A stretch of 64,000 nucleotides of DNA. Origin: Algicella marina (GTDB taxonomy: Bacteria; Pseudomonadota; Alphaproteobacteria; Rhodobacterales; Rhodobacteraceae). The notes under the pieces were generated by a model, which saw nothing but the letters and a program-made list of their open reading frames with translations, searched no databases and was not told the origin of the DNA. Below, in pieces: positions 1 to 8,900 of the stretch. Location of the stretch: positions 620,001 through 684,000 of the forward strand of contig NZ_CP046620.1 in the NCBI RefSeq assembly GCF_009931615.1. Direction: 5' to 3'. The translations under genes were made by a program, and so were the position numbers. The stretch's first letter is position 1, and every line of letters starts with the position of its first letter.

Positions 1-379
1 CGTTCTGGCCCCTGCGCTCGGCGAGGCGGGGAAAAAGCGCCGTAACACGGGCCATGTTCCAGTGGCCGGGACGGGCGGCGGCGAGGAGGTTTTCGGAAAC
101 GGAGAGGTTCGGAAAGCAGCGGCGGCCTTCAGGCACGAGGCCAATGCCGAGGCGGGCGGCCTTGTGGGCGGGAAGGTCGGCGAGTGACCGACCGGCGAAG
201 GTAATTGTGCCGCCCGCGGGCAGCAGGCGGCAGATCGCCTTCACCGTCGTGGATTTGCCCATTCCGTTGCGGCCCATGAGTGCCAATGCCTCACCTTCGG
301 CAATAGTCAGCGAAACGCCGAAGAGCGCCTGTGCGGGGCCGTATGAGGCGGAGACGTTTTCAAGGGACAAGAGGCTCAT
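1..379 (-). CDS. livF: LivF-type ABC transporter ATP-binding protein (partial)
   Basis: This is the N-terminal part of an ATPase of a branched-chain amino-acid/amide (HAAT) ABC importer; the C-terminus lies beyond the left edge. About 126 residues are visible, with the Walker A motif GRNGMGKST near residue 36. The phrase GIGLVPEGRRCFPNLSV, typical of LivF, is also present. The ATG overlaps the stop of the upstream livG by ATGA, so the two are translationally coupled. Together with livG, livM and livH it forms the membrane and energising part of the importer. Family assignment is firm; the substrate (leucine/isoleucine/valine, urea or amides) cannot be read from the sequence. Confidence 0.93.
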   Translation of the reverse strand, partial: MSLLSLENVSASYGPAQALFGVSLTIAEGEALALMGRNGMGKSTTVKAICRLLPAGGTITFAGRSLADLPAHKAARLGIGLVPEGRRCFPNLSVSENLLAAARPGHWNMARVTALFPRLAERRGQN

Positions 380-1119
380 GCGTCCTGCCCCAGATAGGCT
401 TCGCGCACCACCGGATTGGCGCGGATCTCATCGGTTGTACCGGTGGCGATGACTTCGCCGTAGACGAGGACGGAGATGCGGTCGGCCAGCGCGAAGACGG
501 CATCCATGTCGTGTTCCACCAACAGGATCGGGGCTTGGGTGCGGAGTGTGGCCAGAAAGTCGGTCATGTTCTGGGAGCCTTCAGAGCCGAGCCCGGCCAT
601 GGGTTCATCGAGGAGGAAGGCCTTTGGCTCCAGCGTCAGGGCGATGGCGAGTTCCAGCAGGCGGCGCTGGCCGTGGCTGAGGGCGGAGACGGGCGTGGCG
701 GCCTGCCCGGCAAGACCGACGCGGGTGAGCGCGGCCTGCGCCCGTTGGCGGAGAGTGTCCACAGGACGACCCCACAGACGGAAGGGCCGACCGTTGGTGG
801 CGGTTGCGCCGAGCAGAGCGTTCTGCAGTACCGTGTCCTGCATCGCCAGTTGCGATACCTGAAAGGTGCGGGCGAGGCCTGCGCGCGCGCGGGCAGGAGT
901 GGAAAGATGGGTGATATCTTCGCCGCAGAGATGGACGCTGCCGTTGTCTGGCTTCAGTGCACCGGCGATCTGGGCGATCAGGGTCGATTTGCCCGCACCG
1001 TTGGGGCCGATGAGGGCATGGATTTCTCCGGGGCAAAGAGTGAGGGAGACAGATTTGCTGGCTTCGAGTGCGCCGAAGCGCTTAGAGAGGCCGCGCGTTT
1101 CCAGAACCGGGTCAGACAT
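376..1119 (-). CDS. livG: LivG-type ABC transporter ATP-binding protein
   Basis: 247-residue cytoplasmic ATPase of the HAAT importer. Walker A GPNGAGKST is at residues 38-46, the signature LSHGQRRLLE near residue 150, and Walker B LLDEPMAGL after it. A C-terminal segment VYGEVIATGTTDEIRANPVV is characteristic of LivG. The start overlaps the end of livM by 8 bases and its stop overlaps livF, as expected in the conserved livHMGF order. It powers transport together with LivF. Confidence 0.95.
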   Translation of the reverse strand: MSDPVLETRGLSKRFGALEASKSVSLTLCPGEIHALIGPNGAGKSTLIAQIAGALKPDNGSVHLCGEDITHLSTPARARAGLARTFQVSQLAMQDTVLQNALLGATATNGRPFRLWGRPVDTLRQRAQAALTRVGLAGQAATPVSALSHGQRRLLELAIALTLEPKAFLLDEPMAGLGSEGSQNMTDFLATLRTQAPILLVEHDMDAVFALADRISVLVYGEVIATGTTDEIRANPVVREAYLGQDA

Positions 1120-2095
1120 GGGGCCGGGCCTTTCCGGCGGCGATGCCGACCAGGCCGCCGGGGGCGAAGAGCACCGTCACCAACAGGATGAGGCCAAGTG
1201 CGATCTGCCAATAATCCGAGACGCCGCCGAGCAGTTCTTCCAGCAGGATGAACAGGGCCGCGCCCGCGACCGGCCCGAAAAGGCGGGCGGTGCCGCCGAG
1301 AATGACGAGGATCATGATCTCTCCACTGGTTTGCCAAGAGAACATGGCCGGAGAGACGAAGCGGTTGAGATCGGCATAGAGCGCGCCTGCAAGGCCGGTG
1401 ATCATGCCGGAGAGGGTGAAGGCGAGAAGGCGGAGGCGGTAGGGCGAGAGGCCGACAGCCTCCACCCGCGCGTGGGCTTGCCGGGCGGCATTGAGTGAAA
1501 GGCCGAAGGGTGAGCGGGCGAGCATGGCTGCGAAGGCGAGGGCGGCGAGCAGCACGGCGAGGGCAAGACCGTAGAACTGGATCGGATCGAGCGTGTTGAG
1601 GCCGGGAAAGCCGTTGCGCACGTAGATCGGCAACCCGTCCTCGCCGCCATAGGCGGGCCAGCTGATCGCGAAGTAGAAGAACATCTGGCCGAAGGCGAGC
1701 GTGATCATGATGAAGTAGACGCCGGAGGTGCGCAGCGACAGCGCGCCGATGGCCAGCGCGGCAAGGCCGGAGGCGGCGAGGGCGGTGGCCCAGATGATGG
1801 GCATCGATTTGGTGCCCTCGATCAGGACCGGCCAATCGGTGAGGGGCGTGTAGCTTTGCGCGTGGCTGGCGAGGATGCCCATCGCGTAACCGCCGAGACC
1901 GAAGAAGGCCGCGTGGCCGAGCGAGACGAGCCCGCCGAGGCCAAGGGCGATATTCAGGCCAACACCTGCGAGCGCCAGGATGGCGACCTTGGTGCAAAGC
2001 GTGATGATGAAAGGCTCGTCCGCCACCCATGCCCAGAGCGGCACGGCGACAAGGGCGGCGAGGAGGGCCGCGTTGAGGATACGCTCGCGGGTCAT
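1112..2095 (-). CDS. livM: LivM-type branched-chain amino acid ABC permease
   Basis: 327-residue inner-membrane permease of the BPD_transp_2 (LivM) family. Many hydrophobic segments are visible, and GVGLNIALGLGGLVSLGHAAF near the N-terminus is a LivM hallmark. It forms a heterodimeric channel with LivH. Start and stop both overlap the neighbouring genes by a few bases (ATGA with livH, 8 bases with livG), indicating one transcript. The length is normal for the family. Confidence 0.94.
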   Translation of the reverse strand: MTRERILNAALLAALVAVPLWAWVADEPFIITLCTKVAILALAGVGLNIALGLGGLVSLGHAAFFGLGGYAMGILASHAQSYTPLTDWPVLIEGTKSMPIIWATALAASGLAALAIGALSLRTSGVYFIMITLAFGQMFFYFAISWPAYGGEDGLPIYVRNGFPGLNTLDPIQFYGLALAVLLAALAFAAMLARSPFGLSLNAARQAHARVEAVGLSPYRLRLLAFTLSGMITGLAGALYADLNRFVSPAMFSWQTSGEIMILVILGGTARLFGPVAGAALFILLEELLGGVSDYWQIALGLILLVTVLFAPGGLVGIAAGKARPHV

Positions 2096-3012
2096 GCGCG
2101 GGCGCCGTAGAGCCCGGAGGGGCGCAGGATGAGGATGACTGCCATCAGGATGTAGATGAGCATGGACGAGAGGGCCGCGCCGGTGGAGGCGGCGGCCGAC
2201 GGTTCCATGAAAAGGGCGAAGGCGGCGGGCAGGAATAGGCCGCCCAGCGTATCCGTGAGGCCCACCAGCAAAGCGCCAACAAGCGCGCCCTTGATGGAGC
2301 CGATGCCGCCGATGACGATGGTGACGAAGGCAAGGATCAGTACCGGCTCGCCCATGCCCACCTGCACGGACTGGATCGCCCCGACGAGCGCACCAGCCAG
2401 CCCGGCCAGCGCCGCGCCGAGCGCGAAGACGATGGTGTAGAGGCGGCTGATGTCGACACCGAGGGCCGCGATCATCTCGCGGTCACTTTCGCCCGCGCGG
2501 ATGCGGATGCCGAGCCGGGTGCGGCCCACCAGCAGGAACAGGCCGCCCGCGATGGCGAGGCCAGCGACGATGAGCGCGAGGCGGTAGAGCGGGTACTCGA
2601 TGCCGAAGGGCAGGGTGACGGGGCCCGACAGCACGGGCGGGATCGAGAGGTAGAGCGGGAAGGAGCCGAAGACCCAACGCGTGCCTTCCGAGAAGATGAG
2701 GATCAGCGCGAAGGTCGCGAGCACCTGATCAAGATGGTCGCGCGCATAAAGGCGACGGATCACCGTGACCTCGACCAGCGCCCCGGCAGCGGCAGAGGCG
2801 GCAAGGGCCGCGATGAGCCCGAGAAAGAACGAGCCGGTGGCGGCGGCGGTGGCTGCAGCGGCGAAGGCGCCGATCATGTAGAGCGAGCCGTGCGCGAGGT
2901 TGATCAGGCCCATCACGCCGAAGACGAGCGTGAGACCGGCGGCCATGAGAAACAGCATGATGCCCAGTTGCAGCCCGTTCAGCACCTGTTCGGCAAGAAG
3001 GAGACTGGACAT
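2092..3012 (-). CDS. livH: LivH-type branched-chain amino acid ABC permease
   Basis: Inner-membrane permease paired with LivM, about 306 residues from the chosen ATG (MSSLLLAEQVLNGLQLGIML). An in-frame ATG 25 codons upstream gives an arginine-rich, non-hydrophobic extension unlike the family, so I reject it. GLINLAHGSLYMIGA is the classic LivH motif. The gene starts only 44 bp from the divergent GNAT gene. Its promoter therefore either lies inside that gene, or it is reached by read-through from the binding-protein gene at 4683. Confidence 0.93.
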   Translation of the reverse strand: MSSLLLAEQVLNGLQLGIMLFLMAAGLTLVFGVMGLINLAHGSLYMIGAFAAAATAAATGSFFLGLIAALAASAAAGALVEVTVIRRLYARDHLDQVLATFALILIFSEGTRWVFGSFPLYLSIPPVLSGPVTLPFGIEYPLYRLALIVAGLAIAGGLFLLVGRTRLGIRIRAGESDREMIAALGVDISRLYTIVFALGAALAGLAGALVGAIQSVQVGMGEPVLILAFVTIVIGGIGSIKGALVGALLVGLTDTLGGLFLPAAFALFMEPSAAASTGAALSSMLIYILMAVILILRPSGLYGARA

Positions 3013-3056
3013 CAGCGCATCGCTTCGGAACTGTGCCCGAAAAAGGAGGATCCGGG

Positions 3057-3545
3057 GTGAGCGAAAGTGTAAAGGTGCGGCCCGCACGGGCGGAGGATGT
3101 GCCGGAGATGGCGGCGATCCTGAACGAGATCATCGCGATCGGCGGGACGACCGCCTTCGAGGATGAACGGAGCGAGGCCGAGGTTGCGGACATAGTGATG
3201 GAGCGGCCGGAGAGCCTCTTCGCGCATGTCGCGCTCGACGGCGAGGGGGCGGTGGCCGGGTTCCAGTACGTGATCGCGACAGACGAGGCGGGCGTCGGCT
3301 CGGTCGCCACCTTCGCGCGGCAGGCGCCGGTCATCCGGGCCGTCGGCACGGCGCTGCTGCGTGCCACTGTTCTGTCGTCGCAGGCCGCGGGGCTGACGGC
3401 CATCGACGCGCACATCCGCGGCGACAATGTGCCGGGCCTGGCCTACTATTCGAAGATGGGATTCAAGGATCATGCGGTGGTGCCGAGCGTGCCGCTGAAG
3501 AACGGCACACCCATTGATCGGATCGTTAAACGGCTGCAACTGTAG
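3057..3545 (+). CDS. GNAT family N-acetyltransferase
   Basis: 162-residue GCN5-related acetyltransferase, starting at GTG with an AGGAGG ribosome site at 3044-3049. An in-frame ATG at 3033 lacks such a site. The fold is seen in VRPARAEDVPEMAAILNEI at the N-terminus and in the C-terminal DNVPGLAYYSKMGFKDH, the usual last-strand motif near the acetyl-CoA site. The substrate is unknown. It sits on the opposite strand between the periplasmic binding protein and livH of the Liv transporter. It ends one base before the binding-protein stop, which is an unusual insertion. Confidence 0.85.
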   Translation: MSESVKVRPARAEDVPEMAAILNEIIAIGGTTAFEDERSEAEVADIVMERPESLFAHVALDGEGAVAGFQYVIATDEAGVGSVATFARQAPVIRAVGTALLRATVLSSQAAGLTAIDAHIRGDNVPGLAYYSKMGFKDHAVVPSVPLKNGTPIDRIVKRLQL

Positions 3546-3546
3546 G

Positions 3547-4683
3547 TTACATCTCGCATTCGGCGGCATAGGCGTCGCCGTGGGCGAGCAGAGCCGTGTC
3601 AACGATCTTGTTGGTGTAGACGTCACCTTCCTTGATGACCTCACGCACGTAGATATCCTGGATCGGATGGTGGTTCGGGCCGAACGAGAACGTGCCACGC
3701 GTGCTGTCGAAATCCGCTTCCTCCAGTGCGGCCTGGAAGGCGGCGGTGTCTTTCACATTCGCCTTTTCCATTGCTGAGAGCAGCAGCAGCGCGGTGTCGA
3801 AACCCTGCGAAGCATAGAGCGAGGGAAGGCGATCGTACTCCGCCTGGAAGCTTTCGACAAAGGCCTTGTTGGCGGGCACGTCGAGATCCTTGCTCCACTG
3901 CGACGTGTTCTTCACGCCGAGTGCGGCGTCACCCACAGCCTGCAGGATGCCCTGATCAAAACTGAAGGCGGGGCCGACGACAGGAATGTCGATGCCGCTG
4001 TCTGCGTATTGTTTCAGGAATGAGATGCCCATTCCGCCAGGCAGGAAGAAGAACACGCTGTCTGCACCGGATGCGCGGATGTGGGCGATTTCGGCGGCGT
4101 AGTCGGTCTGGCCGAGATCCGTATAGATCTCGTCGGCGATCTCGCCTGCGTACTCGCGCTTGTAGCCGGTGAGAGCGTCCTGGCCAGCCGGGTAGTTGGG
4201 CGCGAGGATAAACGTGTTGGTGAAACCTGCAGTGTTGGCGTAGGCCCCCGCCGCCTCATGCAGGTTGTCGTTCTGCCAGGCGACGTTGAAGTAAAGCGGA
4301 TGGCAACCCTTGCCGGCGAGCTGGGACGGGCCGGCGTTGGGCGAAAGGTAGAATTTGCCCTGCGCGGTCGCTGAGGGGATCACGGCCATTGCAAGATTGG
4401 ACCAGATTATCCCGGTCAGCACGTCCACCTTCTCGGACTGGATCATCTTGTCGGCCAGTTGCACGGCGATGTCCGGTTTCTGCTGGTCGTCCTCGATGAC
4501 GACCTCGATATCGGTGTTACCGGACTGCTTGACCGCGAGCATGAAACCGTCGCGCACGTCGATGCCGAGGCCGGCGCCGCCGCCGGAAAGCGTGGTGATC
4601 ATGCCGACCTTGACTGGGTCTGCCGTGGCAGCGGTGGCGAGCGCGGCGAGGCTGGCCGCGAGCAGCGTGGATTTGAGGCGCAT
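3547..4683 (-). CDS. LivK-like periplasmic substrate-binding protein of branched-chain amino acid ABC transporter
   Basis: 378-residue periplasmic binding protein (Peripla_BP_6, type I fold). The N-terminus has a signal peptide (MRLKSTLLAASLAALATAATA, cut near residue 21). The mature start DPVKVGMITTLSGGGAGLG is the usual ligand-binding opening. SPNAGPSQLAGKGCHPLYF and a paired cysteine near the C-terminus fit this family. A ribosome site GGGAAAG precedes the ATG. It is the likely ligand receptor for the livHMGF genes downstream, although the GNAT gene interrupts the cluster on the other strand. Ligand class is inferred only. Confidence 0.9.
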   Translation of the reverse strand: MRLKSTLLAASLAALATAATADPVKVGMITTLSGGGAGLGIDVRDGFMLAVKQSGNTDIEVVIEDDQQKPDIAVQLADKMIQSEKVDVLTGIIWSNLAMAVIPSATAQGKFYLSPNAGPSQLAGKGCHPLYFNVAWQNDNLHEAAGAYANTAGFTNTFILAPNYPAGQDALTGYKREYAGEIADEIYTDLGQTDYAAEIAHIRASGADSVFFFLPGGMGISFLKQYADSGIDIPVVGPAFSFDQGILQAVGDAALGVKNTSQWSKDLDVPANKAFVESFQAEYDRLPSLYASQGFDTALLLLSAMEKANVKDTAAFQAALEEADFDSTRGTFSFGPNHHPIQDIYVREVIKEGDVYTNKIVDTALLAHGDAYAAECEM

Positions 4684-4776
4684 GGTGTTACTTTCCCGGT
4701 TGTTACGCTTGTTCTGGTTTTGTGGGAGAGTGTGCGGTTTTCGGGCGCGCAGGCAACCCCGTATTGCGGTTGAAGC

Positions 4777-7700
4777 CTATTCGGACACCGATGCCGGGGC
4801 CGGTTCCTCGCGTTTTACACGGAAGACGGCGAGGTAGAGTGCGGGCACGAACACCAGTGTGATGATCGTGCCGGCGATGATGCCGCCCATCATCGCATAG
4901 GCCATCGGCCCCCAGAATATCTGGCGCGAGATGGGGATGAGCGCGAGACTGGCTGCGGCGGCCGTCAGCAGGATCGGGCGAGCCCGGCTGTCGCTGGCCT
5001 CGAAGACCGCATCCCATGCGGACCGCCCTTTCTCGCGCAGGACCTCGATTTCGTGGACGAGGATAATTGAATTGCGGATCAGGATGCCGACCAGGGCCAG
5101 CACGCCGAGAATCGCGACAAATCCGAGCGGTGCGCCAGAGGGCAGGAGGGCGGCGACGACACCGATCAGGCCGAGGGGCGCGACACAGAGGACGACGAAG
5201 GTGAGGCGGAAGCTCTGCATCTGGATCATGATAAGAAAGAGCATGATCAGGATCATGAGCGGCACGACGGCCGCTATGGGTGCCTGACTGTCGGCGCTGG
5301 TCTCGACGGCGCCGCCGACCTCCGCCCTGTAGCCGAAGGGAAGATCGGCGTTGAAGGCGGCGACAGCGTCGGCCAGATCGGCGACGACAGTGGCCGGCTG
5401 ATCGGCGGTGGCGATGGCGCCCTTGACGGTAATCGTCGGTATCCTGTTGCGCTGATGGATCACGGGCTGCTCGGTGGCGACAGGGAAGGTGGCGACGGAA
5501 CGCAGCGGAATAGTCGTGCCGCTGGCGGTATTGAGTTGCAGGTCTGCGAGGGCCTCGACCGAGCTGCGATCCTCTTCGCTGCCGCGGGCGACTATGTCGA
5601 TCAGGTACGATTGGTCTCGCAACTCGGTGACGTTCGATCCGTCGTAGATTGCGTTGAGCGCGGTCGAGATGTCGCTGGCGGTAATGCCGAGTTGCCTTGC
5701 CTTGTCCTGCAGGATCTCTACCCGGACGACGCGGGCGGGCTCGTTCCAGTCCATGACGATGCCAGTCAGCCGCTCGTCCTGCCCTAACAGGGCGGCGAAG
5801 TCGCGGGCGCTGTCGCGCAGTATCAGGATGTCAGGTCCTGAAATTCGGTACTGGACCGGCCGGCCCACAGGCGGGCCGATTTCCAGCAGTTTGACGAAGG
5901 CATCGACGCCCGGGAATTCGGTGCGTGTCACCTCGTCCAGTTGAATGCGAAGGGCATCGCGATCCTCGACGGACGGAGTCTGGATCACAATCTGGCCCGT
6001 ATTCGGCCCGGGGGTCGGCGTATCAAATGAGAGTAGGAAACGCGGAGCGCCGCGACCGACGTAGGAAGACCAGAAAGAGACGTGTTCGTTGCCGTCGAGA
6101 TAGGTCTCCAGCCGCTCGATCTCCGCCTCTGTCGCGGCGATGGACGCATTCTGGGGGAGGGTGATATCGACAATCAGTTCCGGGCGGTCGGAATTGGGAA
6201 AGAACTGCTGCTCGACAAAGCGCATGCCGAAGATCGAGAGCGCGAACACGGCCAAGGTTATGACAATGGTCAGCCAGCGGAAATGCATCGCAGCACGCAG
6301 CAGGCGGTGGAAGCCGCGTCGCAGACGACCTGGTTGCGCATCATGTTTGTGCATGTTCGAGGACAGCATCGTCACCCCGATCAGCGGTGCGAAGAGTACG
6401 GCGACGACCCATGAGACCAGCAACGAGACGGCGATGACGACGAACAGCGAGAAGGTGAACTCGCCCGCCGCCGAGGAATTGAGGCCGATGGGGATGAAGC
6501 CGGCGACGGTCACGAGCGTGCCCGAAAGCATCGGAAAGGCGATGCTCGTCCAGGCATAGGAGGCCGCCTTGCGCATGCTTTCGCCTTTTTCCAGGCGGGA
6601 GATCATCGTCTCGATGGCGATCATCGCGTCGTCCACCAGCAGGCCAAGGGCGATGATCAGCGCGCCAAGCGAGATGCGCTGCAGCGTGATGCCGGTGTAT
6701 TCCATAATGACGAAAGTGATCGCCAGCACCAGTGGAATGGTGAGGGCGACGACAAAGCCGGCGCGGAGACCGAGCGAGATGAAACTGACGGCGAGAACGA
6801 TGAGCACGGCCTCCGCCAGCGCTTGAATGAAGTGGCCTACGGCTTCATCGACCACGTGCGGCTGGTCGGCGACCTGATGGATGGTGATGCCTATGGGCAG
6901 ATCGGCCTGTGCCCGCGCGATCACGTCGCTCAACTCTTCGCCGAATTCGAGAATATTGGCGCCCTTGCGCATACCGACGGCGAGGCCGATCGCCTCTTTG
7001 CCTTTGAAATGGAAGAGTTCCGAAGGCGGGTCCTGATAGGCGCGGCGAATTTCCGCCACGTCCGTCAGGCGGAAGAAGCGGCCGTCGATGCGCAGGTTGA
7101 TGTCCTCCAGGCTGCCGGCATCTGCGAACTGTCCGCCGACGCGGACGAGCACCTGCTCGGGGCCTGCGTCGATCACACCGGATGGGAGAATGGCGTTCTG
7201 GGCGGAGAGTGTGGCCTGCACGGCCTGTTGGTTGAGGCCGAGGGCCGCGAGGCGCTCGGTGGAGAATTCAAGGTAAATGACCTCGTCGCGGGTGCCGAAA
7301 ATCTCGACCTTACCGGCATCGTCCAGCGCCTGAACGGTGCGGCGGACATCTTCCACGTAGTCGCGAACCTCACGGTGGGAAAATCCGTCCGACGTGAAGG
7401 CGAAGATGTTGCCAAAGACATCTCCGAAAGTGTCATTGAACTGAAATCCTGCGAATTCGGCGGGGAAATCGCCGCGGATGTCGCCGATCATGTTGCGGAC
7501 CGTCTGCCAGATACGGGGCAGTTCGCTGGCGTCGGTGGTGGGCAGCAGTTCGACATACACGATCGTCTGGCCGGGTATGGTGATCGAGCGGGTGAAATCG
7601 AGTTCGGGAAGATCCTCCAGCTTCTTCTCGATCCGGTCGGTTACCTGTGTTCGGGTCTCCTGCACATCGGCGCCGGGCAGGGCGGCGGAGATCACCATCG

Positions 7701-7839
7701 TCTTGATCGAGAAATCCGGGTCTTCTTCCCGGCCGATGTTGAGATAGGACAGCGTGCCGGCGATGACCGAGACGATCATCAGGAACCAGACGAAGGAGCG
7801 GTGATCGAGCGCCCAGTCGGAGAGATTGAAGGATTTCAC
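4777..7839 (-). CDS. RND family efflux transporter permease (HAE1-like)
   Basis: 1020-residue inner-membrane proton antiporter of the resistance-nodulation-division family. It shows the two-fold repeat: TM1 at residues 15-35, a large periplasmic loop, and a central TM cluster with GLLVDDAMIAIE (Asp403-Asp404, the proton relay of TM4). A second loop and TM cluster follow, with LVGILIRNSIILV near residue 950. Length is typical. ATGA overlap with the upstream adaptor gene places it last in a three-gene operon. It probably exports a hydrophobic drug or metabolite; no outer-membrane factor is encoded nearby, so a TolC-type partner must come from elsewhere. Confidence 0.95.
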   Translation of the reverse strand: MKSFNLSDWALDHRSFVWFLMIVSVIAGTLSYLNIGREEDPDFSIKTMVISAALPGADVQETRTQVTDRIEKKLEDLPELDFTRSITIPGQTIVYVELLPTTDASELPRIWQTVRNMIGDIRGDFPAEFAGFQFNDTFGDVFGNIFAFTSDGFSHREVRDYVEDVRRTVQALDDAGKVEIFGTRDEVIYLEFSTERLAALGLNQQAVQATLSAQNAILPSGVIDAGPEQVLVRVGGQFADAGSLEDINLRIDGRFFRLTDVAEIRRAYQDPPSELFHFKGKEAIGLAVGMRKGANILEFGEELSDVIARAQADLPIGITIHQVADQPHVVDEAVGHFIQALAEAVLIVLAVSFISLGLRAGFVVALTIPLVLAITFVIMEYTGITLQRISLGALIIALGLLVDDAMIAIETMISRLEKGESMRKAASYAWTSIAFPMLSGTLVTVAGFIPIGLNSSAAGEFTFSLFVVIAVSLLVSWVVAVLFAPLIGVTMLSSNMHKHDAQPGRLRRGFHRLLRAAMHFRWLTIVITLAVFALSIFGMRFVEQQFFPNSDRPELIVDITLPQNASIAATEAEIERLETYLDGNEHVSFWSSYVGRGAPRFLLSFDTPTPGPNTGQIVIQTPSVEDRDALRIQLDEVTRTEFPGVDAFVKLLEIGPPVGRPVQYRISGPDILILRDSARDFAALLGQDERLTGIVMDWNEPARVVRVEILQDKARQLGITASDISTALNAIYDGSNVTELRDQSYLIDIVARGSEEDRSSVEALADLQLNTASGTTIPLRSVATFPVATEQPVIHQRNRIPTITVKGAIATADQPATVVADLADAVAAFNADLPFGYRAEVGGAVETSADSQAPIAAVVPLMILIMLFLIMIQMQSFRLTFVVLCVAPLGLIGVVAALLPSGAPLGFVAILGVLALVGILIRNSIILVHEIEVLREKGRSAWDAVFEASDSRARPILLTAAAASLALIPISRQIFWGPMAYAMMGGIIAGTIITLVFVPALYLAVFRVKREEPAPASVSE

Positions 7840-8900
7840 GGTTCTATTCTCCGGCCGACATGCTGCCCGTCAGACAGCGAGTGAATGCCCTTGATCACCA
7901 CCTCGTCGCCCGGCGCGATACCTTGCAAGATGCGGACGCGGCTGCCGAAGGCCTCTCCGAGGGTCACAGGGGTGCGGACAACGGTGCTGTCGGAACGGTC
8001 AACCTTCCAGACAGAGGGCGATCCGTCGGGGTCGACAAGGGCGGCGAGGGGAAGTGTCGAGGTAGCTTCGGAATCGGCCTGGGGGCGCACGCGAACGAGT
8101 GCGCCGAGGCGGAAGGCATCGCTCGGATCGACCAGTGTCAGGTGCAGGCGTCGGGTGCGTGTGGCACGTTCGGCCACCGGATCGATCCTTGACAGGATTG
8201 CGTTGGCGGCGATGCGTGGATCAACCGCCAGCAGGGCATCGAAGCGGGTGCCGACTTCGAGAGTGGCTACATCCTGTTCGGTCAGGTCTATGACGACCTC
8301 GCGTTCGTCGGTGCCGGCCAGCCGCAGCACTGCCTGGCCGGCTGCGAGGGCGGCACCGGGTTCGGCATAAACTTCTGTAATCACGCCGTTTTCCGCTGCC
8401 CGCAAGATGGCTAGGCTGCGCATGTCCTCAGCACGGGCGAGTGTTGCCTGTGCCTGTTCCAAGCGGGCCTCGGCGGCGACGAGGGCGCGGCCCGCGTCCT
8501 CCAGCCGGGTTTCGCTATCAACGCCACGCGCCGCCAGTTCACGGGCCCGTGCCTCGGCATCTTCTGCGGAACGGTATTGGGCCTGTGCTACGGTGACACC
8601 GGCCTCGGCTGCACGGACATCGGCATCGAGTGTCTCGGGATCGAGCCTCGCCAGCACGTCGCCGGCCTCAACCCGGTCGGCGGCACCCGCCGGGCGCTCC
8701 GCCAGGCGTCCGGCCAGAGGGAAACCCAGGTCGGTGCCGGTCCGAGAGGCGACGGTGCCAACGTAGTCGTTGCCGGTGGCGGCAGTGAGACTGACGATCT
8801 CCGTGACCACCGGACGCGGCACCTGCGAAACCTCGGCGGCGTCTTCGGCCAGTGCGGACAGCGGCAGGAAGACGAGGATGGCGGCCAGTCGGCGTATCAC
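7836..8900 (-). CDS. RND efflux periplasmic adaptor subunit (HlyD/MFP family), second copy
   Basis: 354-residue adaptor with an N-terminal signal peptide (MIRRLAAILVFLPLSALAE). A lipoyl/barrel-sandwich half follows (LGFPLAGRLAERPAGAADRVEAGD), then a helical hairpin rich in Ala/Glu/Arg at about residues 95-165, and a beta-barrel plus membrane-proximal region. It bridges the RND pump to an outer-membrane channel. Both ends overlap the neighbours by ATGA. It differs clearly from the adjacent adaptor, so the pump may use a mixed adaptor ring. Confidence 0.92.
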   Translation of the reverse strand: MIRRLAAILVFLPLSALAEDAAEVSQVPRPVVTEIVSLTAATGNDYVGTVASRTGTDLGFPLAGRLAERPAGAADRVEAGDVLARLDPETLDADVRAAEAGVTVAQAQYRSAEDAEARARELAARGVDSETRLEDAGRALVAAEARLEQAQATLARAEDMRSLAILRAAENGVITEVYAEPGAALAAGQAVLRLAGTDEREVVIDLTEQDVATLEVGTRFDALLAVDPRIAANAILSRIDPVAERATRTRRLHLTLVDPSDAFRLGALVRVRPQADSEATSTLPLAALVDPDGSPSVWKVDRSDSTVVRTPVTLGEAFGSRVRILQGIAPGDEVVIKGIHSLSDGQHVGRRIEP

